From positions 502,155-566,154 of the forward strand of contig MU004200.1 in the NCBI GenBank assembly GCA_010093605.1: DNA of 64,000 nt, read 5' to 3'. A program made the position numbers and the translations under genes. The notes beneath the pieces were generated by a model. It did not search any database and was not told the origin of the DNA. It saw only the letters and a program-made list of their open reading frames with translations. The DNA comes from Lophium mytilinum (taxonomy: Eukaryota; Ascomycota; Dothideomycetes; Mytilinidiales; Mytilinidiaceae). This document shows, in pieces, positions 13,586-31,608 of the stretch; within the stretch, counting starts at the first letter, position 1, and every line of letters begins with the position of its first letter.

Positions 13586-15444
13586 ATGACGAAAACAAGC
13601 GTTTACAATGTCCTCGTGGGCGCGACGGTGGCGGTTGGTAGCTTCACGTATGGTTTTGGTGTGTTATCCAGACGAATGCGTATCCTACCGGCTTGCTAAA
13701 TTACCTTACTAGGTTTTGCGGCCTTTGCGACTAGTATTGGCCAACCCGGGTTTTACGAGTACTTCAACCTCACCACTATTGGTCCTGGCGCAGCATACAC
13801 GAATCATATCCTCGGCGCGGTCAACGCTCTCTTCTTCTTTGGCGCTTGTGTCGGAGCCATTGGGGCTGGTCCGCTTGCCGATAAGATTGGGAGGAAATGG
13901 ACTCTGTTCGCCGCAGCTCTGGTCTCAGTCATCGGAGGCGCATTAGCTGCAGGTAGCGTTCACGTGGCTATGCTCATCGTAGTCCGAATCATTCAAGGAT
14001 CAGGGCTGGGTGCGCTTGCGACTATGGTCCCGTAAGTAACTCCTAGGTTACGTTGTTGTTGTGCTTAACCCTACTATTTAGTATCTATCTCGCCGAAGCT
14101 TCTACTCCTTCCAAACGAGGCATGCTCACGGGCTTGCATGGCTTTTTCCTTGTCTCCGGCTACAACACATCGGCTTGGGTGGGGCTGGGATGCCACTTCT
14201 CCAAGAATCTGACCTTTGGATGGCGGGGTCCAATTGCATTCACATGCATCCCTCCTATCATCCTCCTGATCGGCTGTATTTGGATCCCAGAATCTCCCCG
14301 ATGGCTCATTGCCAACAATCGAGTGGACGAAGCGTGGAAGGTCCTAAGTCGATTGCACAACGATGCCAACGACCCAGATGAGATGGCTGCTCACGAAGAG
14401 TTCTATCAGATGACGCGGCAGATCGAATTCGAATCCAGTACGCCTGGTGGATACTTGGAGATCTTGAGGAACCCTCGATACCGCAAACGAGCTTTCTTGT
14501 CTTGCTTTGTACAACTTGCCGCAAACTCTACCGGGGCTTTGGTAATAAACTACTACAGGTGGGACGATGTATTCATATGCGAATCGTACTGTGCTAACCA
14601 CTCCCACGCAGCGTCATTATCTACGAGAACCTCGGACTGACAGGCTACATGCCCCTACTGATGTATTGCATATACACCTTGATCGGAGCGCTGGGCAATC
14701 TCTTCTCCCTACTTACTATCGATCGAACTGGTCGCAGATTTGTAAGTACTAGGACAAGCTCTATTTGAGATCAGTACTGACTATCTGACCTCCTTAGTCA
14801 CTCCTCGTTGGGTTCTCTGGATGTCTGGTAGCTGTCGTCTTGGAAACAGCCATGGTTGGCAAATTCGTTACGAGCACAAACCCAAATAAGGACGGTCAGA
14901 AAGTCGCGATCTTTGCTATCATGTTGTAAGACCTCCCCCTCCCCCGCCTCTCTGCTTCGAGGAACTTCTTGTAATTTGCAGATACTGATCAACTTCTAGC
15001 TTCGTCTTCTTCTATGGCCTGTTCATTGACGCCGCGTCATTCATCTACAGCAGCGAAATCTACCCGACAAACATTCGCTCACGTGGCGTAGCCATGGCCA
15101 CATTCACCTATTTTGCTGCTTGCATTACATACGTCACTCCAGGAGCTACCGCCATTGCGAATATTGGATATAAGTACTTCATCGGTAAGCCATCCGATCC
15201 GTTCTCAAATTATCATCAGCGCGTACTAACTGCTTCAGTCTTTATCTGCCTCACGGTGGTGACAATCATTGTGATTTACTTCTACTACCCCGAAACCAAG
15301 GGCAAGAGTCTGGAAGAGCTGGCAGAGCTGTTTGGAGATCCCGTCATCGTGCATTTGACAGATGCAACGGATGAGCAGAAGATGGAGATGGATCTGGATA
15401 TCAAGAACCAGCTAATCGCGGAGCATCGCGAGGACGTGAAGTAA
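13586..15444 (+). CDS. MFS sugar transporter (sugar porter family)
   Basis: Seven exons (13586-13658, 13713-14031, 14082-14558, 14612-14741, 14798-14925, 15000-15184, 15239-15444) give 505 residues, normal for the family. The family signatures are all present: GPLADKIGRKWT after TM2, RIIQGSGLGA in TM4, PESPRWL before the central loop, and PETKGKSLEEL after TM12. Twelve membrane helices are expected. The start MTKTSVYNVLVGATVAVGSFTYGF matches the N-termini of plasma-membrane hexose or lactose-permease-like transporters of filamentous fungi. The substrate cannot be told from sequence alone. The introns (49-73 nt) are all GT-AG. It converges on MBF1. Confidence 0.92.
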
Positions 15445-15789
15445 GGGAAACGGGATGGCCTTCATTCGGTTTGTGTAAGAGTAACAAAGCCTTGAATTTA
15501 GTCGTCGAACTGTGCATATAATAAAGACGGGTTGCAAGCACATTGTCAGGGAGCAACATGAGGTCAACGCCAAAATCGTGATCATTTCCTATGAGTGTGG
15601 ATGACCCAAGAACTCTATGAACTCGACATCAGAGAAAGAGCAGCCGCCTCATCGACTACGCCTCAGTTGGTCCCGAGCTTTGTGCCCAAACGCCCGCTAA
15701 AGCCACTGTCTCGTCAGCCCGCCTGCCACTATCAGACGGTAAGATAACCCGATATCATCAAAACCAAGCCCTTGGTATGTAGGCCGGCT
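15445..15789. other. Convergent 3' region
   Basis: This holds the 3' ends of the sugar transporter and MBF1. An AATAAAG-like site near 15519 could serve polyadenylation of the transporter. Nothing else is seen. Confidence 0.4.
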
Positions 15790-16514
15790 CTAGGTCTTCT
15801 TCTTCGGGAACTTGACGTCCCCAATCTTATCACCCCGCAGCACGACATTCAGCACACGCTCCATGTTCCCCAATAGCTTTTGGTCCGGCGCGGCGGAGCC
15901 CCGCTCGAAGTCGGCGATGATGGTGGGCGTGCTGTTGCACTTGGTCGCGAGGTCTTTCTGCGTCATGGTGTTGCCTTTGTCGTTTTTCGCCTCGGAGCGG
16001 GCCTTCTTGATGGCGTCGCCGACTCGCACGCCGACGGTCTTGGGCTTGACGATGTCGTCGGAGCGGTCGACTTTGGTGAGATGTTGGCCCTCGACGGCGG
16101 GCTTGGTGGCCTATGGAGAAGCATATTAGTAAAAGGTATGGAGATGTCGATACGGATGCGGTGAGGGTGTGGGGGCCAAGGCGGCCTGCAGCTGTCAACG
16201 CTTGCACCCGAAGGCCACCACTTCCATACAGTCATTGAGTAGGACAGTGGCGACCCAAGTGTGAAACTTTCAAGAGCTCGCTGCAGGCCTTCGCAGGCCC
16301 TTTATCGTCTTCTTCCTGTGCGGGTCTTAGATAGCAGATGTGGCAAACGTACCGCATTTCCAGCGCCGAACTTCTTCTCCGTAGCAACGATAGCCCCACT
16401 CCGCTGGGCAGCGTTCAGCGCACCCTTTCCTCGCACGACCGTCTCGCGGGGCCCTGCACCAGAGCCACGGGTTCGGCTGCCGATCTTGGTAACGGATTCC
16501 CAGTCGTCAGACAT
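15790..16514 (-). CDS. MBF1: Multiprotein-bridging factor 1
   Basis: Two exons (16353-16514 and 15790-16110) join across a 242-nt intron to give 160 residues. The N-terminal MBF1 domain ([14 protein letters not shown]) is followed by an Ala/Lys-rich linker. A Cro/C1-type helix-turn-helix lies at about 95-145 ([27 protein letters not shown]), and the basic tail ends FPKKKT. MBF1 bridges TBP and bZIP activators such as Gcn4, and it also protects against frameshifting at collided ribosomes. I looked for snoRNA boxes in the long intron and found none convincing. Confidence 0.95.
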
Positions 16515-17224
16515 GATGTTATCGGAGGTGTGGAGGTTGTGGGGATTGTAGGTGGTTTGGAATTGTGTGGTGGAACGGTTGAGAGAGTGGTTTGTGTGAA
16601 GTGAAGCTGAGTTGGATTATGTATGGGAGACGGAAGCAGCTGCGGTGGTATTTGTATGGATGAGTCGACGCTGGGGGCGGTGCTGGAAGCATGGAGGGGT
16701 GAGTAATGAATTCAACTAGCGCCTGTTTGGGATAAGCGTTTCGAGAAGCGTCTACCTAACATTCACTGCGGACTTAACGGCCACCGCCCTTCAGCCCTTC
16801 ACGAGGTCGCCTTCACCGCTCGAAGAGCTCCTGAAAGCCCACTATGTCTCCAACCATCATATATGTATGTATGTACCGCTAGTTCTCAGACTTAAGACAA
16901 TTATATCGTGACAATCTCCCTAAATTCGAAATGTCTCCGAGATAGAGCACGCGGTTATGATGTCAATACACCCAAGTTGAGGGCTAACGCTTATGGTTTG
17001 CTAAGAACACTACAAACCGATATGTTTGTCTCTTTGCAATAAGGCTTCAAAATTTGGCTGGAGTTCTAGAATATCGGGAGCACCAGAAATCATTTAGAAC
17101 GCAAACGACCATACTGAAAATACCGCTATGTTGCTGCAGGGATTCTAGACGGGCTTAAATAATGCTGAGGTCCCGAAGAGATGACTATTTGATGAGACAT
17201 GCGCAGCTAACCGCTGTCCGCAAA
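16515..17224. other. MBF1 promoter and DUF4246 gene 3' region
   Basis: No gene is seen. A short ATGT microsatellite-like run lies near 16858-16875. Confidence 0.4.
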
Positions 17225-19229
17225 TCAGTGCTCGCAGAAACTGAACTGTTCACTTTCGTACTCTTCATTGACCTCGTCAACAAAAGCTCTGCGCTCTTCC
17301 ATCAATTCTTCGCGGATTTTCTTCGCCTCCTCTATGCTGATTGGGAAGTCTGTCACGTCGTCGACGATAAAGTTTTGCAACTCTGCCGGCAAATCGCCAA
17401 CTCTAGTCTCGTCTCGCACCAATTCAGCCCACCAGTCCTTCTGCTGTGGTGGCACATTCGCGGTACTGATAATGCGCTGATACGGGTCGATCAAGAACAA
17501 CGCTAGGATCTTTCGGTGGCCCGGTTTAGTTTCGTCAACAAGTTTGAAGGGCTGGACTTGGTGTTGCAGCACATTTGGGAACACGAGGAGGCGGCCTTCG
17601 CGGGTGAGGACTTGTCCTAGATTCTGGATACCAGGACCCTCTTGCTCGATGTCGTAGACATATTCAACACCTGTAGATATCAGAGTCTGCCGATAACGTC
17701 AAAGGAGACACCTACCATCGTAATCACTCTGGTTGTACGTCTTCATGTTTATGTCGTCGTCAACATCCACCTGCTATATTTAGTATACTGAACACAATGA
17801 ACAAGCAGGCTTAGTGCGATTTCTTACCTTCTGTCGAAATGCTAGATGACTGTCTGTGATGTTAGAGTTGTCGAGGTAGTACAAAGCCGTTGCCGCTATG
17901 TGCTCGTTGAGCTGTCCTTCAATATGCCACGAACCTCCGGCATAAGCTGGCTTCTCTGGGGTCAGGTGGATTGTTGCGATTTTGACAATTACCTAGATAT
18001 TGAGTTTTAGTCAATTGTGGGAACTGGAGAAGAGAGGGACCCTCGAAGTTTTGACATACCTGGATTTTCGAGAAATCCTTGAAATCCATCTTGACGTGCG
18101 GTTGTCTATCCACATCGTCGTAGGCCACGGCATCAGGTTCCACCAGAACTCGTGTGTCATGCAGCCATTGCTCGTCCCTCTCGTAAGCGTCAACATCGTC
18201 AGACGTCTCGTCATCTTCCTTCGGCCGAGACTCCCCTTGAGGAAACTCATACACCTTGGATTCGTGAATATAAGTGGAAGAACGACTGACTCAGACATTT
18301 CCACATACCGTCTCTTCCATAGGCACGCGCTGACAGGACGTTATTCGAAGGGATTTGAAGACCGTAGACCACGGATGAATTGACTTTGCGATGAACTTTT
18401 CGATGACCTTGTACAGCCCCTCATAATGAACAGGGTGCAAGTTGTTGATGTAGCTAGTAATCTGCGCGTCGCCATTTTCGCCCAACGCCACCTCACATGG
18501 CAGCCATTGGAACTTTCGTGACCAGAATTTGTCTTCCCCAAGACTCCTCGTTCTCAAGCTTGCATTGAGGTGCAAAACCTTGACATCGTTTTCTGCAGGC
18601 TCTGGGATTACTTCGCCTTTGCCACAGTTCTCCACACAGTCCTGGAGGCCAACTGTGCCCTCCGGAAGGACTCGGGAACGACCGTATAGAAGAGGAAACA
18701 ATGAAGGGTGAACGAGATCTAGAACTTGTTCGTTGGATCCAGGATGCCAGTCCTTGAGCCTATCTGGAACGTTTTCGAGTGGTTTGATGGCTGATTGGAG
18801 TTCATTTTTGAGACCCTCGGGAATGATGCTGTCGGACTTGACGACGGCCACATCTCCATCTAGAACAGGAAGGATACCAGATTCGTCGTACGCCTTCGCT
18901 TTATTTCGGAGTTCGGCCATGCAATGCTCAAACATGTTCGAACTGAAGCCATGGCCCTCATCGGTCAAGACCTCCGTGCGCCATTTGGCAACGATCTCTT
19001 CATCAAACGCTTTTCGAGTCCAGTCTGGTTTGTCGGTAATCTGGTTGACCATTGCGAGCATCGATTTCTCCCTCACGGTCATAGGGCCGGCAGCCCAATC
19101 CGAAATGGCGTTCGGAAGCCGAATTATCGTAACTGGGCCATCGTGGTGACTTCCCTCGTACCAGCGTATAGGCTCATGATTGACTGGAAGGCCAAAGCCC
19201 GGCAATTGGACTCGTTGGCCCTCTGTCAT
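17225..19229 (-). CDS. DUF4246 protein, probable 2-oxoglutarate/Fe(II) oxygenase fold
   Basis: Five exons (18309-19229, 18060-18254, 17828-17992, 17716-17770, 17225-17670) join in frame to give 593 residues, typical for this fungal family. The introns are 54, 67, 57 and 45 nt. The N-terminal ~300 residues hold conserved WHPGSNEQVLDLVHPSLFPLLYG and FQWLPCEV. The C-terminal part looks like a double-stranded beta-helix: H395-x-E397 in GGSWHIEG, H482 in FPNVLQHQVQPF, and R498 in GHRKILALFL are spaced as in HxD/E...H...R iron and 2-oxoglutarate sites. Family knowledge stops at a domain of unknown function, so the oxygenase reading is my inference. An in-frame upstream ATG at 19304 exists, but MTEGQRVQLPGFG is the usual start. 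Confidence 0.85.
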
Positions 19230-24848
<5,619 letters not shown>

Positions 24849-25240
24849 AGGAAAAGCTTGTCTTAAGAAATGCGCCTGCATGTTAGATGAAGGAGAAGAG
24901 GTTGCATCAAGTGTAACTTCTGACGATAGATAGGACGTGTCTCGATTCTCATGTAGTTTACGTTCAATGAATGCAGTAAGATGTATCAAAACCACGTATC
25001 GACTCAGGTTGGACCCTTCGTCGATCACTTGACTGGTCAGCCTTCAAGGAGAAAACTCCGCTTGTACGGTTCCGATTGGGTGGCTCAGGGTCCGTTAGTG
25101 GCGCTTGGCGGATATCGGCGAAGCTTAGCCCGCCCGATCTGAAACCATCCAATCTCACGTCCACACTTGCTTCCTGACTTCAACACCCTCACTTCACAGC
25201 TTCCGAGGTCTACAAACGACCAAAGCGCCGATACACAGCC
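24849..25240. other. Intergenic, Zn2Cys6 gene promoter
   Basis: This lies between ARO1 and the downstream regulator on the same strand. I see no gene. Confidence 0.4.
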
Positions 25241-26849
25241 ATGTCCCTGCCTGGGAGGCCCGCTCGTGCCTGTGTTGAATGCCGTGTGAAGAAAGTGAAG
25301 GTGCGAACAGTCTAATCCATTTGTTAGATCTTCGAAAGTGTGTCAGACTAAACTTCCTCAACTAGTGCGATCAGCGTGTGCCTCAATGCCGGAGATGTGT
25401 GAAGAAAGGGCTGAAATGTATTGGATACAAAACCGAAACGCAACTGACCCGCCATGAGCCATCCTTTGTGGTGTTCAATCAAGTAACCGACAACCTCGTG
25501 GGTGCACCATTCTCGCCGTCACTACAATGCACATTTGAAGAGATGGCAATCCCACGCTTTTTCGCCGATTACATTATTCCTGGAACTGTTCCAGGAGTAC
25601 CTGGGGGCTTTCTCGGTTTTCTTGAGGATATTTCCAATCCCAAATTCGCAACGACATGCCTCCTCGAAGCTTTAACCGCTGCTTCGTATGCTTCTCTCGC
25701 CAATCAGATTAGAGACGAACGGCTAAAGGTCAAGGCTCGAAAGGCTTACGGATCTTGCTTAGCTTTGCTAAACCAAGCGTTACGTACTCCGACAGAAGCG
25801 AAAAAAGATGCAACATTGGGAGCTATGGCCATCATAGCGCTATACGAAATCATAATGTCTGAGGAGCTTATGGGCCTGTGGGATTGCCACTATAACGGCC
25901 GTCTCCTCCTTTTGAAAATTCGGGGCCCCAGTCAGTTGAAAACAGCCCGGGGCCAAAACCTTTACCGCGGTATATACTTTCAAATGGTAGTGCCCTTTCC
26001 CATTCCCAGAGCTACGCCTAACCTCCTGTTCATAGTGTACTACTGACCCCCTTCTAGCAATTAGCGTACCTAGGGAAGTATTGGTACCCCCCAGTTGACT
26101 TCAGCTTTCCTGAAGAGCTCGCCACGGGCTCCCCGGATCGGACCATTACCAAAATCGTGGATAGAGCCGCAAAGACTTGCGCTACGGGTATGTCAATGCT
26201 TCGTGATCACACACAGTCACCCGATCCTTCACGGCTGCGAACGCTGTTGCAAGAAGTCTGGGAAATCGAGGCGCTCTTGCTCCAATGGAGACACGATGCT
26301 TCCATTGAATGGGCTTATCAAACTGTATTCGTTTCTCACAAAAATCGTCGGGCTTTGCCAATAGCATTCCCGAGCTGGTTGGACGAATTCCACGTGTACC
26401 CAATGTGCGGTCACCGAACAGCCCTGATCTGGAATCTTTTCCGATCAACCCGAATCCTTATACACCATATCGCCATTTGCATAATCTTGTATTTCGAAAC
26501 CTTCGTTTCCGATGATCACGTCCCTCCGCACGCGACTCACCTAGACGTTATACGTACATCTTCCGATGAGATCTGTGCAAGCGTTCCGTTCAGCCTCGGC
26601 CAAGTCAATTCTAGCGGTACGGTCAAGAACCCGCAACCCAGACCGCTTGGAGGTTATTTCCTCTTGTGGCCTTTGCACCTGGTGAGGACGAGATGTGCGG
26701 ACGACAGACGAAAAGTGTCATTCATCAACGGTGTACTGTCTTTCATCAATGACGGTCTTGGAATTAGCCATGGAAAACGGATACTGGACTACAGGATGTC
26801 GACGCCTCCTTCAGCAATTCCGCTTCTTCGACAAATTGATTCAGTATGA
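25241..26849 (+). CDS. Zn2Cys6 transcription factor
   Basis: Three exons (25241-25300, 25366-25986, 26058-26849) give 490 residues. The zinc cluster is complete, with C11, C14, C21, C28, C31 and C38 in the CX2CX6CX6CX2CX6C spacing. An intron splits the cluster right before C21, a position seen often in this family. The rest resembles the fungal-specific factor middle region (about 60-300, with FFADYIIPGTVPGVPGGFL and ALTAASYASLANQ). Targets are unknown. The third exon is inferred from an acceptor at 26057, and the C-terminal stop is the first in frame, so a further intron cannot be excluded. It may control the neighbouring accessory genes, but nothing in the sequence proves that. Confidence 0.82.
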
Positions 26850-27322
26850 TCTTTGCCATGTCTCCCAATTCACGGGGTGCTGAATACCGATCTGCTAAGA
26901 CGCTGATGGCTGCACCATGGCCAGTCCCGTGCGATCACATGTCCAGGACCCCCCTTAGCTTCTTTTAGTGTCCTACAACGTTCTACTAATGTCCCGATCA
27001 TGTCATCTTGTCTTTGGCATCAAGATTTCCGATAATATTGACCGTGTTCGGATTTACGATACTTTTCATAGATGAATATGGAAACCCTCCGTAGCGTAAG
27101 TATAAACTCCATTTCCTTCCACGCCCAATGCTTTATACATCCTAAATCAAGTCGCAACATTGCTACGTTGCATTACCCAATAAGATTCAAATCCCAACTC
27201 CGTACACCCCGCCGACTGACAAAGCCTAGACTCCAGGTGCCAACGCTTCAGTGTACACGTTCCTGCGTATCAAAATACGAATATGTTCTCTACATGCAGC
27301 CACGGCTTCCGGGAACTCCCCT
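26850..27322. other. Convergent intergenic region
   Basis: This holds the 3' ends of the Zn2Cys6 gene and the OST-alpha-like gene. I see nothing else. Confidence 0.4.
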
Positions 27323-28643
27323 TCACGCCCCTATACCATGATACTCGTAATCATTCCGGCCGTCCGACGACTGCATGTTGTTGTTGTATGCAGGCGGCGC
27401 AATCAGCGGCATGCTCCCATCACGCTGTTTCACGCCCTCCTGGTCCTTGATCAACTTCATAGGCCCCTTCACGAACGCAGACAAAATATCGGTATAATTC
27501 AGCGCCTGGAGTATGGCCACAATGGCACCATGTCGTGGGCTTCCGAGCTTGTTCTTGCTGTAAGGCGTGATGCGGTAGGCGTAGAGGATGAAGGCGGTGA
27601 AGAAGGGCAGTTCGCAGCACAGAAGCAGATTCGGGACGCCGACTTTGATGTTTTGGTAGGTGAGGTGGTTGGTTGGCTTGATGACTTTCGATGAGACGAG
27701 GATGTTGATTAGAAACTTTGGAAGAGTCAGTCTAGGAATATTGATAGTGTGGTGCGGTGGCTACGTTACCCCTTGGACGAACATGACTAGGATGACGCCT
27801 TTGAATGCGAAGAACTTCACCATGACCTTGTGGGGAGCTAATTTCGCTTTCATCATCTTGTAGAAGCGGAAGATGGATACGATGGCGACTCCTGTGGCGC
27901 CGGCCTTGATTACGGTGACCTGGATTTTAGGTTAGTTGTACGGTTCCGCCAAGTTCCAGCGGAGTATCAGGGATAACTTACCCAGATGTGAACGAAGTAT
28001 ATCTTATTGGAGTTGGAGCAGTACGTCCCAGCCGCCAAACTCGCAACCGTCGCGATCCAGAGGATGATGCTGACGGGGATGAACTGGAGCACGCAGTACC
28101 AGCTTCTCTACAAGCAAAAATCAGTCTCCGCGGACAACAAACACATCAAGAAATGGATGGAAGGGGAAATACCTTCAACCACGCCGGACTCGTCGCCGAG
28201 TACAAAGAGTTCCCGAACAGCTCCTGCAGCCCGTCGGGCCCGGACAGGACGAAGTTGCAAAGCAGCAGCAGGAAGCTCGACAGCGCCAGCGCAGTCCCCA
28301 GGTCAATGCCGGGCTCGATGTACTCGCCCGCGCCCTCGAAGGCGACGCATAGGAACCCGAGGATGGCGCACCAGGGGAGGAAGCAGCCTATCCGGATGAT
28401 CTGGCGCTGCTCCTTGGGGACGGTGTAATGGGTTGCATGCCGTAGGACGAGGACGAGTGATAGCAGGAGGGTGATTATGGAGGTTGCGCCGGCGACGATG
28501 GTCGAGAATCTCGCAAAGTACATTGTCCCGATGAGGGGCTCGAGGGTGGGGCCATTGGTGTCGGGTTTGGGGCAGGTGTGGTTTTTGTGGCCGCTGCTGC
28601 TGAAGAGGCCGCGCGCGAGGAGATGCATGTTTGTTGTATCCAT
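27323..28643 (-). CDS. OST-alpha/TMEM184 family seven-TM protein
   Basis: Four exons (28173-28643, 27982-28107, 27770-27919, 27323-27715) give 379 residues through introns of 65, 62 and 54 nt. About seven hydrophobic helices are visible: the FARFSTIVAGATSIITLLLSL stretch, the IIRIGCFLPWCAILGFLCVAF stretch, LGTALALSSFLLLLCNFVL, VSIILWIATVASLAAG, GATGVAIVSIFRFYKMM, FAFKGVILVMFVQGFLINILV and LLLCCELPFFTAFILYAY. The pairs FEGAGEYIEPG and KFFAFKGVILVMFVQG are hallmarks of the organic solute transporter Ost-alpha (DUF300) family. The soluble C-terminus contains the Pro/Asn-rich IAPPAYNNN. Family members move organic anions or sit in vacuolar or endosomal membranes, and the substrate is unknown here. 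Confidence 0.88.
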
Positions 28644-29547
28644 GATGCCTAAATCTAGACTGGGGAAAATAAGAAAGAAATAGTGTTCCCGGAATTAACG
28701 GAGTAAGCGCGAGCTCTTGAATAAAAATGAGCACCTGGGGATGTGCAATTGGTAGCTCAGAGTCCCGAGGAGTGCGTGTAATCGTGGATAGTGAAGAAGT
28801 GCTGGATAACCACAAACACCAGGCAGCTCCCCGCCGCTCTATATACGCGTCTCACTACAATTTCCACTGCTGAACAACTCGGAAAACCCATGCTGCGCCG
28901 TTGTGTCTGGCGCCTCGATCTGCAACACCCCAGCCTCAGCCACAGCATAAAAGCATTTGGGATATGCAAGCTCGCAGCCAATGGCGCTCGACTTTCTCCA
29001 TTAGGGCAGGCGCGAGTCGCAGACTACTGCGGCTTAAACCTGTCAAGCATTACCCTTAGCGCGGATTTTGGTGAGAGTGGCCGGAAAACCCCTGTCGCAG
29101 GGCTGAGGTTTGGCGGAGATCTCGCGTAGCCCGTTGGAAGGCGGAGGCACCCAACACCACCTACCCCCCTTGTAGGGCTGAGGTGCATCGGCGGGACAGA
29201 TGGGGAATCCTATGCGCGTGGCTGTGGAAGCGTCAGAGGCGTGCTATAGCGGTAAGTTGGACGAGAGGCTGCAGCATGAGCGGTCCTTTGGGTCCTATAC
29301 TCCTAGACTCCTTATCGTCCCGCCCCCAAATTGTTGGACGGAAAGCTCCGTGGTTGTTCATTGGCCCTTCTATTTCCATGTTCGAGTAGAGATGCTCTGC
29401 GATGCAGTTGCTTATGCAGGGAATGACTAGTTATGCTGCACGTGGTAGGCTTTCTGCATCAAGACTTAGTGCACTTATACTATTCTCATGATTCATGTTA
29501 TGCATTTACTAGTGAATGACTTGCACACAGCCCTCTCCTCTGATATC
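28644..29547. other. Intergenic, OST-alpha-like promoter
   Basis: No supported gene. A 112-codon frame at 28791-29129 has no recognisable features and is rejected. Confidence 0.4.
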
Positions 29548-30542
29548 TCAGAGCTTTTGCTTTTCCAAAGTTGCTTTGATCACTTCGTCCAGAGTGGCTG
29601 CTGGAAGCCCGAGATCCTTGTTCCAGATCTTCTGCTCCTTTGCAAAGTTGTATCCCACATCCTCATCGCTCACGAAGCTCAACGAGAGCAACGTATACAC
29701 TGAGTTATAGTCGCCTGCATCGAATTTTGCCCTCGCTTCCTTGACAACCGGTCCAGACACCTTTTCTTCAATCGCAAACTTCTCCCCGGTCTGGCTCTCC
29801 AATGCCGCGATGATCTCTCGAGGCGACGTGACGAAGTCGCTCAGAAAGATCTGCTTGTTGGCTGACAGCGCGGGGTTCTTCAGAGCTTGAGCGACTGCCA
29901 GTCCAGTATTGCTCGACGTAGTGACGGTAAACTGTGCGTTCCCCGAGTCCCAGATCTCCGCTTTGCGATTCGCAACGTCGATCTTCAGGAAATTCCCAGA
30001 TTTTGCGGGGTCAAGCGCCCTTCGAAAGTCGTCAGCGAATGAAGAGTATATGAACCAATACGCAAGCCTTACCAGTCTAGCCAACTGCCGCACGAGATAC
30101 TGGTCCAGCTCAAGCCTTCCGCCTCCTTCGTCTTCAGGTAGTCCAAAAGGTCGCCCTTGGCCTTGTAGACCGGGACTAGTTTCTGAGCTCGGGGATCTAG
30201 ATTGTTCGCCCCAAACTCGCTTGGGATGAGTCGTTTGACGCCAGCCTTCACGGCGGCATTGACGAAGCGGTAGGCCAGGTCGTCTTTGGTGATGGGCGTT
30301 GTGCTGGTAGCGATGACGACGGCATCGTGGCCGCGAAACGCATCCGTCAGCTCGGCCTCGGTGAAGGCATCGGAGACAGCATGGGTGGGGATGGAGGGTG
30401 GGAAGGTAGATGAAGATGAGGCCCGCGTTAGGACGGAGACGTTGAAACTGGGCTCTGCCAGAAGAGCCTTAAGGATGGGCGCGCCGACGGATCCTGTGGC
30501 TCCGGCGAGGATGATGTTCTTGAGAGTTGTTGTGGGGGCCAT
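29548..30542 (-). CDS. NmrA/isoflavone-reductase-like NAD(P)-binding protein
   Basis: Two exons (30073-30542 and 29548-30019) join across a 53-nt intron inside the codon of a Trp, giving 313 residues. The N-terminal Rossmann fold has the glycine motif GATGSVG (about residues 14-20). The family box RLIPSEFGANN follows near 110, then KGDLLDYLK and the SWTSISCGSWLDW segment. These place it in the isoflavone reductase-like branch of atypical short-chain dehydrogenases. The substrate is unknown; relatives reduce phenolic compounds or serve as redox sensors like NmrA. An in-frame upstream ATG exists at 30635, but the start used gives the compact N-terminus MAPTTTLKNIILAGATG. Confidence 0.88.
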
Positions 30543-31608
30543 TTCTTGAGATGTTTGAGAGATTGGCTTGATGGGTTTAAAGAGGTGGTGGGTTGAATTG
30601 ACCTTGAGGGGGGATGCGATGAGATTGGAAGACACTTAGATGGTATGGAAGTGAAGACTCGTCTCGCACGGAACTCTACACAATTTATAGGGCAGCAACA
30701 TGGCACTCGAAGTGAAACATATCGCATGGTTGGGTAAGCGGTGCTCAAAATGGATTCATGTTGCTCTACAATCGCGTGGTTGTGTAAGCGTTGATGACTT
30801 CATAGGATACTCTATTACTCAGGACGCATGAACTTGAAGTCAAATGCGCATATGGAGACGGAAATCAAGGAAGTCCATGAAGATTCTGGTAAAAGACGTC
30901 AGCGTTGGCGATGCTCCGATGGTGGCATGAAGGCTGCCAAGATGTTCACTAAATTCCTGCTGATTGAGTTTGTCAGCCCGAATATCGGGGAACCTTGAAA
31001 GGCATATGTCACAACAGGGAATTCCAAAGTTTCCATACGCATGGCCGGGTGCAGGAGGTTTCCAAACGTTCAGACGCTTCGAAGGCACCTGTGAGCTGCG
31101 AGTCGCGGAGTTGAAGAAAAGGAGAGCCTGGACGTGTTCACGAGGCGGAAATGCCGGGATCCGAACGTCGGTCTGTTAATATCACATTTCAAGACCCTCC
31201 ATACTCATCATCATCCACAAATGTAACAAGTTTGTATTGGCCAAGGGTATGTAAGGAGGGAGAAGTGATGATGCGAGTTGATTTTCGAGAAACCCTTACC
31301 TTTGAAAGGAGAAGCCAACAGCAAGATAGCGAGTCCAAGGCCCGTGTCCTGCCCTCGACTGATGCTAACCCAACGCAGCAGCTCGACCATGGGTTAAGTG
31401 CGAAACAAATCTAGCTCCCGCACGTTTGGGTGCGAATGAGGCGTCACAGCCACACGCCGGCCCGCTGCTATGCCAATCCAGGGGCAGCTATACCAGGTAC
31501 TGGTTCCTCTAGCGGGGAGTTGCGCGTCCTCTCGTATTCTCCTCCGCGTCCTTCCCGAGTACTCTCGTGTCTCAATGACTTCGCTTTTACAGTGGTAGCC
31601 GGGCTGCG
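30543..31608. other. Divergent promoter region
   Basis: This lies between the NmrA-like gene (minus) and the Kre9-like gene (plus). Short open frames only, with no recognised gene. Confidence 0.4.

Noticed and set aside
16111-16352. Long MBF1 intron examined for an intronic snoRNA
   Set aside because: No convincing C/D or H/ACA boxes or flanking stem.
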